The translations under genes were made by a program, and so were the position numbers. The notes below the pieces were generated by a model. The model was not told where the DNA came from, made no database searches, and was given only the letters and a program-made list of their open reading frames with translations. A stretch of DNA of 13,688 nucleotides from an uncultured Erysipelotrichaceae bacterium (GTDB taxonomy: Bacteria > Bacillota_I > Bacilli_A > Erysipelotrichales > Erysipelotrichaceae): positions 1 to 13,688 of the forward strand of contig CADCPE010000115.1 of NCBI GenBank assembly GCA_902803275.1, written 5' to 3'. Shown in pieces: positions 1 through 8,524 of this stretch (position 1 is the first letter of the stretch; each line of letters begins with the position of its first letter).

Positions 1-7
1 ATAAGAG

Positions 8-13
8 TATAAT
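8..13 (+). promoter_or_regulatory. -10 box of the ZIP transporter promoter
   Basis: TATAAT is a perfect sigma-A -10 hexamer, 33 bases before the ZIP transporter start. The matching -35 element would fall outside the window, so the promoter cannot be confirmed. Transcription would start near position 20, inside the palindrome that follows. Confidence 0.55.
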
Positions 14-17
14 ATAT

Positions 18-35
18 AGTTAGCAAATGCTAACT
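18..35. promoter_or_regulatory. Palindromic operator-like site before the ZIP transporter
   Basis: AGTTAGC-AAAT-GCTAACT is a perfect 7-bp inverted repeat with a 4-bp spacer. It lies directly between the -10 box and the ribosome binding site and covers the expected transcription start. That is a typical place for a repressor to block transcription. DtxR/MntR-type metalloregulators bind palindromes of this size, and the downstream gene is a metal transporter, so metal-dependent repression is a reasonable inference. The regulator itself is not in the window. A short RNA hairpin is the alternative, but the stem is not followed by a T-run, so it is not a terminator. Confidence 0.55.
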
Positions 36-46
36 GAGGTGAAGTT

Positions 47-823
47 ATGAATATATTTATTGGATTACTTATTCCGTTTATCGGTACAACATTAGGTTCA
101 GGGATGGTTTATCTTCTGAAAAACAGAATGGATCAGAAACTGGAGAAAGCCTTGCTTGGTTTCGCATCCGGAGTGATGGTGGCTGCTTCAGTGTGGTCTC
201 TGTTGATCCCTTCGATCGATATGGCAGCTGAACAGGGAAAGATCGCCTTTATCCCTGCTGCGGTCGGTCTACTGTTTGGAATGCTGTTTCTTCTGATACT
301 GGACAGCGTCATTCCTCATATCCATATAAATGAAAATGAACCTGAAGGCATAAAGGTCGACAGGCTGAAGAAGACGACGATGATGATCTTTGCCGTGACA
401 CTGCATAATATTCCGGAAGGGATGGCGGTGGGAGTGGCTTTGGCCGGAGCAATGAACGGAAGCAGCATAAGCTTCGCATCCGCTCTGGCTTTAAGTACGG
501 GTATTGCCATTCAGAACTTTCCGGAAGGTGCAATTATCTCAATGCCGCTTAAGGAAGAAGGCATGTCCAAAAACAAGGCATTTCTGCTGGGAACGCTATC
601 AGGCGCAGTAGAACCTTTATTCGGTTTTATCACGATCATGCTTACGGGACTTGTTGTGCCGATCTTGCCTTATATACTGGCCTTTGCAGCCGGGGCAATG
701 TTTTATGTCGTTGTTGAGGAGCTCATACCGGAATCTCAGAACGGAACTCATTCAAACATCGGTACCATCGGCTTTGCGATCGGTTTTGTAATTATGATGA
801 TCCTGGATGTAGCATTGGGTTAA
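47..823 (+). CDS. ZIP-family divalent metal transporter
   Basis: This 258-aa membrane protein belongs to the ZIP (ZupT-like) family, which moves zinc and sometimes iron or manganese into the cytoplasm. It has about eight hydrophobic segments. The two signature metal-binding helices are present: HNIPEG at residues 120-125 and QNFPEG at 156-161, with EELIPE near 224-229 in a later helix. The loop between the third and fourth helices is short and has only a small His-containing patch (HIH, about 91-93). The ATG is chosen because GAGGTG lies six bases upstream. The operator-like palindrome just before it suggests control by metal supply. The exact metal cannot be read from the sequence. recX follows after 11 bases. 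Confidence 0.9.
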   Translation: MNIFIGLLIPFIGTTLGSGMVYLLKNRMDQKLEKALLGFASGVMVAASVWSLLIPSIDMAAEQGKIAFIPAAVGLLFGMLFLLILDSVIPHIHINENEPEGIKVDRLKKTTMMIFAVTLHNIPEGMAVGVALAGAMNGSSISFASALALSTGIAIQNFPEGAIISMPLKEEGMSKNKAFLLGTLSGAVEPLFGFITIMLTGLVVPILPYILAFAAGAMFYVVVEELIPESQNGTHSNIGTIGFAIGFVIMMILDVALG

Positions 824-834
824 AATATTAAGTA

Positions 835-1662
835 ATGAAGCTTGAAGAATTTCTATCGGAAAATAAAACAGAACCCCTTCAGGAAATAAAATATGCAATA
901 AAGAAAATCAAAGCCACTGAGGACTATGTTTTAGTTTTCCTGGAAGATGAAAAGATAATGATATCTTTGGAGAATTACTTTAAATACGGTGTCAAGGATC
1001 TGAAGGGGTTAGATGAGAAACTGTATGACACTTTCAAAAATGAAGAAAGGCTTCTAAAAGCCTATAGGGGCGCTTTAAGGAAGCTTTCGCGCAAGGATCA
1101 TACGATCAAGCAGATCAGGGAATTTCTTCACAGGAGTGAACTTGAGAAGGATGAGATCGATTCTTTGATCAGCCGTCTTTGCGAATATGGCCTGATTGAT
1201 GATGAAAAATACTGTATCGGGAAGATAGCTTATTATCAGAGCTCTTTGTATTCTGCAAAACAGATCAGGATGAAGCTGCTTAAAGACGGCATCAGCGAAG
1301 AACTGATCAACAGATATTTTAATAATGATGATGAGTATGAAAAAGCTCTTAAACTCGCAATGAAATATTCCAAGGATAAAGGGAAATCTTCCAAGGCGCT
1401 TAAACAGAATATACTGGTCAAACTTACAGCCGGAGGTTTCTCTTATGAAAACGCCAGAAAAGCTGTCGACAGTCTGAATATAAACAACGAAAATGAGTTA
1501 GAATTATTAAGTAGAGAATATGCCAAAGCCTTACGAAAGTATGAGAAAAAATATGAAGATTATGATCTGAGGAATCATATTTATGCATATCTTTTGAATA
1601 AGGGCTTTAGAAATGAAGATATAAAAGAAGTGATGGAGGAAGAAAATGAGCAAGCAAGTTAA
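835..1662 (+). CDS. recX: RecX family regulatory protein
   Basis: RecX binds RecA filaments and modulates recombination and SOS induction. The 275-aa product matches the longer RecX form of Bacillota (B. subtilis RecX is about 264 aa). The first ~65 residues are a mixed strand/helix segment, followed by charged three-helix repeats. These include the typical RecX pattern of a basic helix, then a LCEYGLIDDEKY-like motif (about residues 115-126), then SAKQIRMKLLKDGIS around 140-154. A C-terminal repeat ends in YLLNKGFRNEDI. There is no clear Shine-Dalgarno sequence before the ATG, so translation may depend on the ZIP gene 11 bases upstream. The last 17 bases overlap the exoribonuclease gene. Confidence 0.85.
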   Translation: MKLEEFLSENKTEPLQEIKYAIKKIKATEDYVLVFLEDEKIMISLENYFKYGVKDLKGLDEKLYDTFKNEERLLKAYRGALRKLSRKDHTIKQIREFLHRSELEKDEIDSLISRLCEYGLIDDEKYCIGKIAYYQSSLYSAKQIRMKLLKDGISEELINRYFNNDDEYEKALKLAMKYSKDKGKSSKALKQNILVKLTAGGFSYENARKAVDSLNINNENELELLSREYAKALRKYEKKYEDYDLRNHIYAYLLNKGFRNEDIKEVMEEENEQAS

Positions 1663-2581
1663 GGACTTTAAAGAAGGGGAAAGAGTTGAAACCGATCTTT
1701 TGATCTCTTCATTATTGCGTGGTACGACCAATTCCGGCTCTCCATATCTGACACTTGCTTTGCAGGACTGTACCAAGAGCATTGACGCAAAGCTCTGGGA
1801 TCTTAAGCCTGAACTGGAAAAGCAGCTTGAAGTCGGAAAAGTATACAGTTTTGATCTGGAAATAATCAAATACAAGAATAATCTGCAGGCCAAGGTTTTA
1901 AGAGTACTGCCAATACCTCAGGCCGATATCAACATGGAAGAATTCGTTTTCAAGTCTCCGGTAGGCAAAGATACCCTCAGATCGAACATTCAGGAAGGTA
2001 TCTCTTTGATAAACAATGAAAATCTCGCAAAGATCGTTTCAGCATGTCTCAATCATTATTCTTCAGATGTTTATGAATATCCAGCTGCCGCCAAGATCCA
2101 TCACAATTTCATCGGCGGATTGGCAACGCATACTTCAGGAATGATCAAGCTTGCGATAGCTCTTTGCAGCATATATCCTTCAGTAAACAGGGATTATCTT
2201 CTGGCCGGCGTTATTGTTCATGATCTGGGCAAGATCGAAGAGCTTACTTCTCCGGTTGTTACGGAATATTCAACTCAGGGAAAACTTCTGGGCCATATAT
2301 CGATCATGGATGCCAGGCTTCTTGAGATAGGAAAGCAGCTTCATCTTGAAGACAGCGAGGAACTGATGATCCTTAGGCATATGATCCTTTCTCATCATGG
2401 CCAGTTTGAATTCGGCTCACCTGTACGTCCTGAAACGCTGGAAGCGGAGATGCTGAACCTCATCGACAACATCGATGCCAGAGTCAATACGATCGACAAG
2501 GCTCTTTCAGAAATAAATGAAGGTGAGTTTACTCCTAAGATCTTTGCTTTGGACAACAGAATATTCTATAAGCATAAATGA
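1646..2581 (+). CDS. yhaM: 3'-5' exoribonuclease YhaM-type (OB-fold plus HD domain)
   Basis: YhaM is a metal-dependent 3'-5' exonuclease that trims RNA, and also single-stranded DNA in vitro. The 311-aa length is almost that of the B. subtilis enzyme (about 314). Residues 10-90 form an OB-fold-type nucleic-acid binding domain (SGSPYLTLALQD, then IDAKLWDL). The HD hydrolase domain follows with H162 (LATHT), the HDLGK motif at 192-196, GH at 216-217, SHHGQ at 249-253 and the late aspartates of LIDNID at 272-277, so the metal ligands look complete. A strong GGAGGA site sits inside the end of recX, and the gene starts 17 bases before the recX stop, indicating coupled expression. The stop is TGA. 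Confidence 0.92.
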   Translation: MSKQVKDFKEGERVETDLLISSLLRGTTNSGSPYLTLALQDCTKSIDAKLWDLKPELEKQLEVGKVYSFDLEIIKYKNNLQAKVLRVLPIPQADINMEEFVFKSPVGKDTLRSNIQEGISLINNENLAKIVSACLNHYSSDVYEYPAAAKIHHNFIGGLATHTSGMIKLAIALCSIYPSVNRDYLLAGVIVHDLGKIEELTSPVVTEYSTQGKLLGHISIMDARLLEIGKQLHLEDSEELMILRHMILSHHGQFEFGSPVRPETLEAEMLNLIDNIDARVNTIDKALSEINEGEFTPKIFALDNRIFYKHK

Positions 2582-2661
2582 TTATTTCTGATCGCATTTA
2601 TGTTTTTCCGTATATCAGCAGATAGATAATGAAGGTACATCATCATTTTGATTAATGAATT

Positions 2662-2697
2662 CAGTGCTTGCCTGTCAATAAAGTAAGCACTGATTTT
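2662..2697 (+). terminator. Probable intrinsic terminator after yhaM
   Basis: CAGTGCTTGC pairs with GTAAGCACTG (10 bp with one G-T pair) around an 11-base loop. It is followed by ATTTTATAATTTTT, a rather broken T-rich tract. It lies 80 bases after the yhaM stop and before the next gene, and would separate the ZIP-recX-yhaM block from the signalling block. I see no convincing paired -35/-10 promoter in the remaining bases to 2801; TAAAAT at 2773-2778 is the best -10 candidate. Confidence 0.6.
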
Positions 2698-2801
2698 ATA
2701 ATTTTTGTTTTGCCTTGCAGCAGTTATTTTCTTTTTTTCATTTGTAACGGTATTATTTCTGCAGAAAAAAGGTAAAATAATTATAAAGAAGAAGGGAGTC
2801 C

Positions 2802-3941
2802 TTGTTTATTTTTTATACAGTTAGAGGTTTACTTGAATCCCATGGCATGAGGGTTGAAGACACAATATACAGAATATGCAGAGATGACATGCTCGATTTT
2901 AAGATCGCTTCAGGTGATTTTTATGAGATTCCTGATCTTGATAAAGGAACTTTAAGATTCAAGAATGCTGCTGATCTGCTCGGTTTTTATCATTTGCTGG
3001 AAATCCTGCCTGATCTTAGGAATATCAATTTCAGGCATAAGGAGTTTTTTCCTTATTATGGAGAAGACCTGCAGATCATAAGTGAAGCTCTTAAAAGTGA
3101 CAAGGGAAGCATTGCCGTTGAAGGTGGGCCATGCCTTTTCGGCGAACATGAAGTCGATGTAATCGTTATTCTGAATGATGATTCTAAGTATCTTTTCGAT
3201 TATTCCACAGGTAAGAAATATGTAGCGCTTGAAGGCGGTGAATTTGCCCAGAATGAACATGATCTTGCTTCTTTTGTTGAAGAACACAAGGACGATATCA
3301 AAGACATAGGTTTTAAGAACTATAAGACAGGTCTGACCTATCAGGAATATCTGCATGTCTTTTTTCCGTTTGCAGTCGCAGACTCTTTAAAAACAGCTCT
3401 GGTGATGACTTTGCCAGATATGTCATACCGCAAATATCTGCAATACATATGCAAGAGCTTAAGTGAAGAAATGGCTGAAAAGGTGATGAAGGAATTTGAT
3501 GATGTTCTTTATTTCATCGCTGACATGTATATAGAACTGATAAATAAACTGCAGTCCAGATTCCGGATAGACAAGTTTGCGCTTCTCCATGGAAGAAATG
3601 AAGAACTTATGAAGATCTATATTGAAAAAAGAGAGCCATTCATAGAAAGAAACAAGGTCCTGAAGTCTCTTACCAGCAATGAAGCAAAGCTTGAATCGAT
3701 CAAGGACTATATCTCAATGCCGGCTTTGCCATACTACATTTTCGGTTCCAAGCACATTCTGGAAGTAAACAGTATGGATGAGACCGATTCCTACCGCAAA
3801 TGCCGCAAAGCCCATAAGAGCGTTCTGACTTTGAGCTGCATCCTTTTCCCTGAACTTCTCAGTTCAGACGGAATCAATACGATCTACTGTACAACCCTTG
3901 ATCATAAAGACTATGACAAGTATGTTTCAGAACTGGAGTAA
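2802..3941 (+). CDS. Uncharacterised 379-aa soluble protein, first gene of signalling operon
   Basis: I do not recognise this protein. It has no signal peptide and no membrane segment, so it is probably cytoplasmic. The first ~170 residues are mixed, with a strand-rich stretch near 108-145 (EVDVIVILNDDSKYLFDY). The rest is mostly charged helix, with a short Cys/Lys/Arg patch (SYRKCRKAHKS) near 330-340. The start is uncertain. TTG at 2802 has GGGAG upstream but only three bases away, while an ATG at 2848 has no ribosome binding site. The gene ends two bases before the sensor-transporter gene, whose Shine-Dalgarno GGAG lies in its last codons. It is therefore almost certainly co-transcribed and may be a cytoplasmic partner of the membrane proteins downstream; that role is inference. 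Confidence 0.7.
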   Translation: MFIFYTVRGLLESHGMRVEDTIYRICRDDMLDFKIASGDFYEIPDLDKGTLRFKNAADLLGFYHLLEILPDLRNINFRHKEFFPYYGEDLQIISEALKSDKGSIAVEGGPCLFGEHEVDVIVILNDDSKYLFDYSTGKKYVALEGGEFAQNEHDLASFVEEHKDDIKDIGFKNYKTGLTYQEYLHVFFPFAVADSLKTALVMTLPDMSYRKYLQYICKSLSEEMAEKVMKEFDDVLYFIADMYIELINKLQSRFRIDKFALLHGRNEELMKIYIEKREPFIERNKVLKSLTSNEAKLESIKDYISMPALPYYIFGSKHILEVNSMDETDSYRKCRKAHKSVLTLSCILFPELLSSDGINTIYCTTLDHKDYDKYVSELE

Positions 3942-3943
3942 AT

Positions 3944-6874
3944 ATGAAAGAGTATCTTTTATCGGAAAAAATAAAGAAATTTGATATCATAGTCGTCATT
4001 CTGACGATCCTTATCGGCTTTGTGTCGTTCCGCTACAAAGTTCCTTATGAACAGGCTACCAGCAGATATACCGAGATCTCTCTTGGCTATATCTCAAGGA
4101 AGACAAATGACCGTTATTATGTCATTGATGACGGACATAACAGAATTATCTGTTTTGATGACAATGAAAAGGAGATCTTTGAGATAGTTTCTCCTGTAGT
4201 TGCCGGCGAATACGGATTGTATATCGACGATTTTTTCGTTGACAGTGAAAGCATTTATCTTTCAGGCTCTCTATGGAACGGAATGCTGCTGGATGGGGAG
4301 GCTGTTGCCAGATTCGACCTTGATGGCAATTATCTGGAAACAATTGCCTATAACGACTATTACAGCAAGTCTTTGAATGTCAACAAGCATCGTTTTTACG
4401 GTCTTAGGACCTATGAGGGTGTTCTCTATTTTGCCGAATGTCTTGAAAACCATGTTGTGATCCATCGTTTCAAAGACGGCAAGGACAGATCGTATATGAT
4501 AATGTATCCTAATGCCTTTAATGCGATCAGCGATATCGTATTTGAGGGCAGTGATGTCATCATCATGAACAAGAAAGGTTTCATTGAAAGATACGATGAA
4601 GAAAGAAACAGCGAACTGGTATATGAAACAGCCTGGGAAGGTGAAAGTGACCGCGTTCCTTTTAGGATGGATATACATGATTCGACAGTTTATTTTATCG
4701 ATCTAAGAGATGAACAGGTCGTTGAAGTTGACAGTGAAAACAAAGCAACCAAGGTCGTCTACAGCGGTACTGACTCTCAGACTGTAACCGTTTCTGAAGA
4801 CGGCAGGAATATCCTTTTGACCAATTCGGACGGTCTGCTGGTTCTGGGCGATCAGGAAAGAAGCTTTTCTCTGATCGAAAAGAACGACAATGATCTTAAA
4901 ACGCAATACATCTATATTGTTTCTACTGCTGCGTTTGCGGTTGTATTGCTTTTTCTGATCTTCAGAGTGGCTGTGATGCTGAGGAATATTTCGATGTCCT
5001 TGAGCAGCCGCTTTGTAATGATCATCGTTATCATGGTCTCTGTTGTATGTATCACGATCAGCTATATTCTGATCAATTCGTTCAGAGACAACTATTATGA
5101 CAAAATAAGGGAACAGCTTGAATCTACAGCTGTGATTGTGGCTTCTGGAATCAGCGAAGATGATCTTAACAGCATCAATGATGCCACAGACTTTGAGAGT
5201 CAGGCCTACAATAATATCGTTGAATCAATGGAAAGAGTATTCCCTCTTGATATTGAATTCTACAGAATGGCATACTGCAACATATTAAGACTTGATCCAA
5301 GCCATCAAAGCGGTTATGGCGTCGCTTATCTTGACCAGTCGATCGGTGTATATTTCCCGCTTGATGAAGTGGAATTGGAAGAGGTTCAACGTGTATATGC
5401 ACAGAAAAATCCGGTATGGAATGATTCCGTTATGGATGTTTCCGGTACATATCTTTCGGTCAAGGTTCCTATCATGAACAAGACCAAAGGCGTTATTGGC
5501 GCTGTAGCTGTCGGTGCTGATACCTACGTCGTCGAGAATATGATCATGGACATGCAAAGACGGGTCCTTTTCTCGATCGTTATCATCCTGCTGCTGATAT
5601 GGATCCTGGCTACCGAAGGAATTGCTTTATACACAAGCTATCAGTCGTATAAGGAAAGAATTACGGAGTATACAGAAAAAAAGATCATGCCTGCTCATCT
5701 TCTGAGACTGCTGGTATTTTTGGTATTTACGGCATTCAACCTGGTATCTTCATTCCTTCCGGTATATATCCTGCATCGCTGTGATATCTTCCCTGAAGCA
5801 AGCAGAGAACTTATCGGCTCACTTCCGATGACGGTAAACATCTTTGTCATGGGTATCATGTCTTTGTTCTGTGCCAATGCCGTCAGACGTTTCGGCATTA
5901 AAAAGATATTTATTGCAGCTACCGCTTTCTCGCTGTGCGGCAATCTGCTGATGGCATTTATTCCTGGATATTTCACAATGGTCATCGGTCTGTTTTTGGA
6001 TGGTGTCGGCGTCGGCCTTATCTCCAATGCGATCTATGTCGCTCTTACATATATCTATGATGAGGAAGTCAAACAGAACAGCTTCTCGATCTATAATGCT
6101 GCTTCATTGTCCGGAATCAATCTGGGCATGATCCTTGGCGGTCTGTTGGCTACCGGAATCGGACAGAATTATGTCTTCCTTGTTGCAGCGGTTATCTGGC
6201 TTTCACTGTTTATCTTTGGCTCTTATATGGCCAAGAGCCTGAGCGATACTTCAAAAGAAAATGTCGAAGAATTCACAAACAAGGACAGAGTCGATGCCAA
6301 CAGATTCATCAGAAACAAAGTTACCTATTCTTTCTTTGCGCTTATTCAGAATCCGTATATCGTATTCAACAGCTTTGTATTCTATTTTGTCCCGATCTTC
6401 TGTGAAGAATTGGGCTTTAATGAAACTATCGTATCTGTGCTTTTGATGCTGTATTCACAGATCGCAGTCATAGCCGGAGAAAAGCTTACAGACAGAACCA
6501 ACAGCTTCTTCGGTGACTATACTATCTATCTGGCAAATCTCCTTAATGTACTGGCTGTGGCTTTCTTTGTGATCAACCAGGATCTTTCCGGTCTGATCGG
6601 AGCTCTGATCCTGCTGGGCATAAGCGCATCATTTGGCAAACCGTCGCATCAGACCTACTTCCTTAAACAGCCGATTGTCAAGGAATACGGCGAAGATAAG
6701 GCGATGGGTGTCTATAACTTCTCGGAGAATATCGGAGAATCACTCGGACCGATCGTTTTTGCCAGACTCATCGGTGCGGGTTTAGGTACATACGGAATAT
6801 TCCTTGGCACAGTCAGCGCCATGGGTGCTTTACATTTTATTATCAATAGAAAGGAACTGAATAGAAATGAATAA
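3944..6874 (+). CDS. Sensor-MFS fusion: propeller ectodomain, Cache-like domain, 12-TM transporter
   Basis: This 976-aa membrane protein has an unusual layout. A TM helix at about 13-29 exports residues 40-315, which show roughly six repeats of a strand pattern (YYVIDDGHNRIICFD, VYFIDLRDEQVVEVD), as in a six-bladed beta-propeller. TM helices at about 322-345 and 356-378 follow. Residues 379-540 form a second external domain resembling a Cache sensor, then a TM helix at 542-562. Residues 585-970 contain twelve hydrophobic helices and read as a complete major facilitator, with DGVGVGLISNAIY near 685-697. Positive charges in the short loops fit this topology. MFS proteins are usually about 400 aa, so more than half of this one is sensory. 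The substrate is unknown; it could act as a transporter or a transporter-like receptor. GGAG lies five bases before the ATG. Its end overlaps the phosphatase start by 8 bases. Confidence 0.85.
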   Translation: MKEYLLSEKIKKFDIIVVILTILIGFVSFRYKVPYEQATSRYTEISLGYISRKTNDRYYVIDDGHNRIICFDDNEKEIFEIVSPVVAGEYGLYIDDFFVDSESIYLSGSLWNGMLLDGEAVARFDLDGNYLETIAYNDYYSKSLNVNKHRFYGLRTYEGVLYFAECLENHVVIHRFKDGKDRSYMIMYPNAFNAISDIVFEGSDVIIMNKKGFIERYDEERNSELVYETAWEGESDRVPFRMDIHDSTVYFIDLRDEQVVEVDSENKATKVVYSGTDSQTVTVSEDGRNILLTNSDGLLVLGDQERSFSLIEKNDNDLKTQYIYIVSTAAFAVVLLFLIFRVAVMLRNISMSLSSRFVMIIVIMVSVVCITISYILINSFRDNYYDKIREQLESTAVIVASGISEDDLNSINDATDFESQAYNNIVESMERVFPLDIEFYRMAYCNILRLDPSHQSGYGVAYLDQSIGVYFPLDEVELEEVQRVYAQKNPVWNDSVMDVSGTYLSVKVPIMNKTKGVIGAVAVGADTYVVENMIMDMQRRVLFSIVIILLLIWILATEGIALYTSYQSYKERITEYTEKKIMPAHLLRLLVFLVFTAFNLVSSFLPVYILHRCDIFPEASRELIGSLPMTVNIFVMGIMSLFCANAVRRFGIKKIFIAATAFSLCGNLLMAFIPGYFTMVIGLFLDGVGVGLISNAIYVALTYIYDEEVKQNSFSIYNAASLSGINLGMILGGLLATGIGQNYVFLVAAVIWLSLFIFGSYMAKSLSDTSKENVEEFTNKDRVDANRFIRNKVTYSFFALIQNPYIVFNSFVFYFVPIFCEELGFNETIVSVLLMLYSQIAVIAGEKLTDRTNSFFGDYTIYLANLLNVLAVAFFVINQDLSGLIGALILLGISASFGKPSHQTYFLKQPIVKEYGEDKAMGVYNFSENIGESLGPIVFARLIGAGLGTYGIFLGTVSAMGALHFIINRKELNRNE

Positions 6875-8519
6875 ACAGAAATCTATTGGCAAAGCATTAC
6901 TTACCGGAGTCGCGATTTTCGCGTTATGGACGACTCTGATCCTTGGAGCGATCGGCTTCATGACGTATTTTAACGGCGTGATCGGCAGATATAAAACCTA
7001 TCTCAATGATATCCTTGCTTTAACATTGACCGAGATCGATGCAGACGATATGGAAAAATGCATCAATAGCACTACAAAATCCGAATCTTTTGAAAAGACT
7101 CAGGATTTTCTTAACAGAGTAAAGGAAAACTATGATATTGAATATATCTATATCGTCAAACCGTTAAATACAGATGATATCGACAACATGATGAATGTCA
7201 TGGCCGGTATCACAAGGCAAGAGGCAGCTACGGATTTTGATTTCTATTCTGTTAAGCTTGGTGAAAAGACCGGTGATGGCTATACCAGCGATGTTGCAGC
7301 AAAGTATCTGGCATCATTAGACAGCCATGAAACGACATATTTCTCTAACAAAACAGAATTCGGCTACGATTATACGGGCATCATTCCGATCAGAAATTCT
7401 GCCGGAAAGGCGATTGCTGCTCTGGCATGTGATGTCTCGATGAACAATGTCAGAAAAATAATTGATTTTTATCTGATGATCATGATCCTTGCCGGATTGA
7501 TCTTAGGCGCGATTACGATCGCTATTGCCTATAAGTGGCTGCACAGAAGAGTCATCGATCCGATCAAGAGACTGGAGAGTTCTTCCGCAAGTTTCGTCGC
7601 TTCCAATAAGACTGCGGAAACTCCTGCAGAACTTAAATACGATGATCCGGATATCCATACCAATGATGAGATGGAATCACTTTCCAATTCTCTGACTGAT
7701 ATGTTCAACAATATGAAGAACTATATGAGCGATCTGGTAACTGTCACAAAAGAAAAGGAACGTATCGGTTCAGAACTGACAGTTGCAACCAAGATTCAGG
7801 CTGATATGCTGCCAAAGATCTTCCCGGCATTCCCTGGCAGAAACGAATTTGATCTTTACGCTTCAATGGATCCTGCAAAGGAAGTCGGTGGTGACTTCTA
7901 TGATTTCTTCATGTTGGATGATCATAGAATCGGTCTTGTCATAGCAGACGTCGCCGGTAAAGGCGTTCCGGCTGCGCTGTTCATGGTTATTTCCACGACG
8001 CTGCTTAAAAACAGGGCGCTCATGGGAGGAACTCCTTCCGAGATCGTCGGCTATGTCAATGAACAACTCAATGAAGGCAATGAAGCTGATATGTTTGTTA
8101 CGATATGGTATGCGGAATTCGACCTGTTTACCGGCAAAGGTATTGCAGTCAACGCTGGACACGAACATCCGGCTATCTACAGAGCTGAGACCGGCAGATA
8201 TGAACTTGATGTCTATAGACATTCACCGATCTGCGGTACGATGCCTGGCATGAGCTTCCGTGAACATGAATTTGAACTCAAACCTGGTGATCGCATGTTC
8301 GTTTAGACAGACGGACTGCCAGAAGCTACTAATGCGCAGAAGGAACTCTTCGGCACTGACAGGATGCTGAAAGTTCTCAACAACAATACCGATGCTACAG
8401 TTCATGAACTGCTTTACGAAATGAACAATGCCGTTGATGAATTTGTCGGTGATGCCGATCAGTTTGACGATCTGACGATGCTGGCATTCTATTATAAGGG
8501 ACCTCAGAACAATCAATAA
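6867..8519 (+). pseudogene. Sensor-HAMP-PP2C (SpoIIE/RsbU-type) phosphatase with in-frame amber codon
   Basis: The first open frame gives 479 aa (to 8306), but the same frame continues for 70 more sense codons after TAG to TAA at 8517-8519, giving a 550-residue protein. Order: TM 12-31, Cache-like external domain 35-196, TM 200-222, HAMP-like linker 223-290 (VIDPIKRLE), PP2C domain from about 300. PP2C motifs are EVGGDFYDFF (339-348), IADVAGKGVPAALFM (359-373), NAGHEHPAIY (429-438), then TDGLPEA right after the stop and DDLTMLAF near the true end. In the family a tyrosine or similar residue precedes TDG, so a Tyr codon probably became TAG by one base change. Such enzymes dephosphorylate Ser/Thr on STAS-type regulators. 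The truncated form lacks the DDLT metal-binding aspartates and is probably inactive. Nonsense mutation, readthrough and sequencing error all remain possible. Confidence 0.85.
8304..8306 (+). other. In-frame amber codon inside the PP2C YTDG motif
   Basis: TAG follows ...GDRMFV and is followed in the same frame by TDGLPEATNAQKELFG, the exact continuation expected of this family. TAG is the ordinary stop of the ATP-grasp, rplA and pheS genes in this window, so the organism does not appear to read TAG generally as sense. The next base is A. Confidence 0.9.
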
Positions 8520-8524
8520 AAATC

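Noticed and set aside
2582..2801. A c-di-GMP or other riboswitch before the signalling operon
   Set aside because: I could find no riboswitch core motif in these bases, only the terminator-like hairpin and AT-rich sequence.
4271..4678. Antisense open frame of 135 codons within the sensor-MFS gene
   Set aside because: It is a shadow of a well-supported coding frame, with no ribosome binding site or recognisable domain; the same applies to the minus-strand frames at 1531-1893, 2952-3356, 7863-8222, 10085-10432 and 12606-12983.
8304..8306. General TAG recoding, for example as pyrrolysine
   Set aside because: TAG ends the ATP-grasp, rplA and pheS genes at sensible positions, so the standard code fits; the phosphatase amber is treated as a local event.
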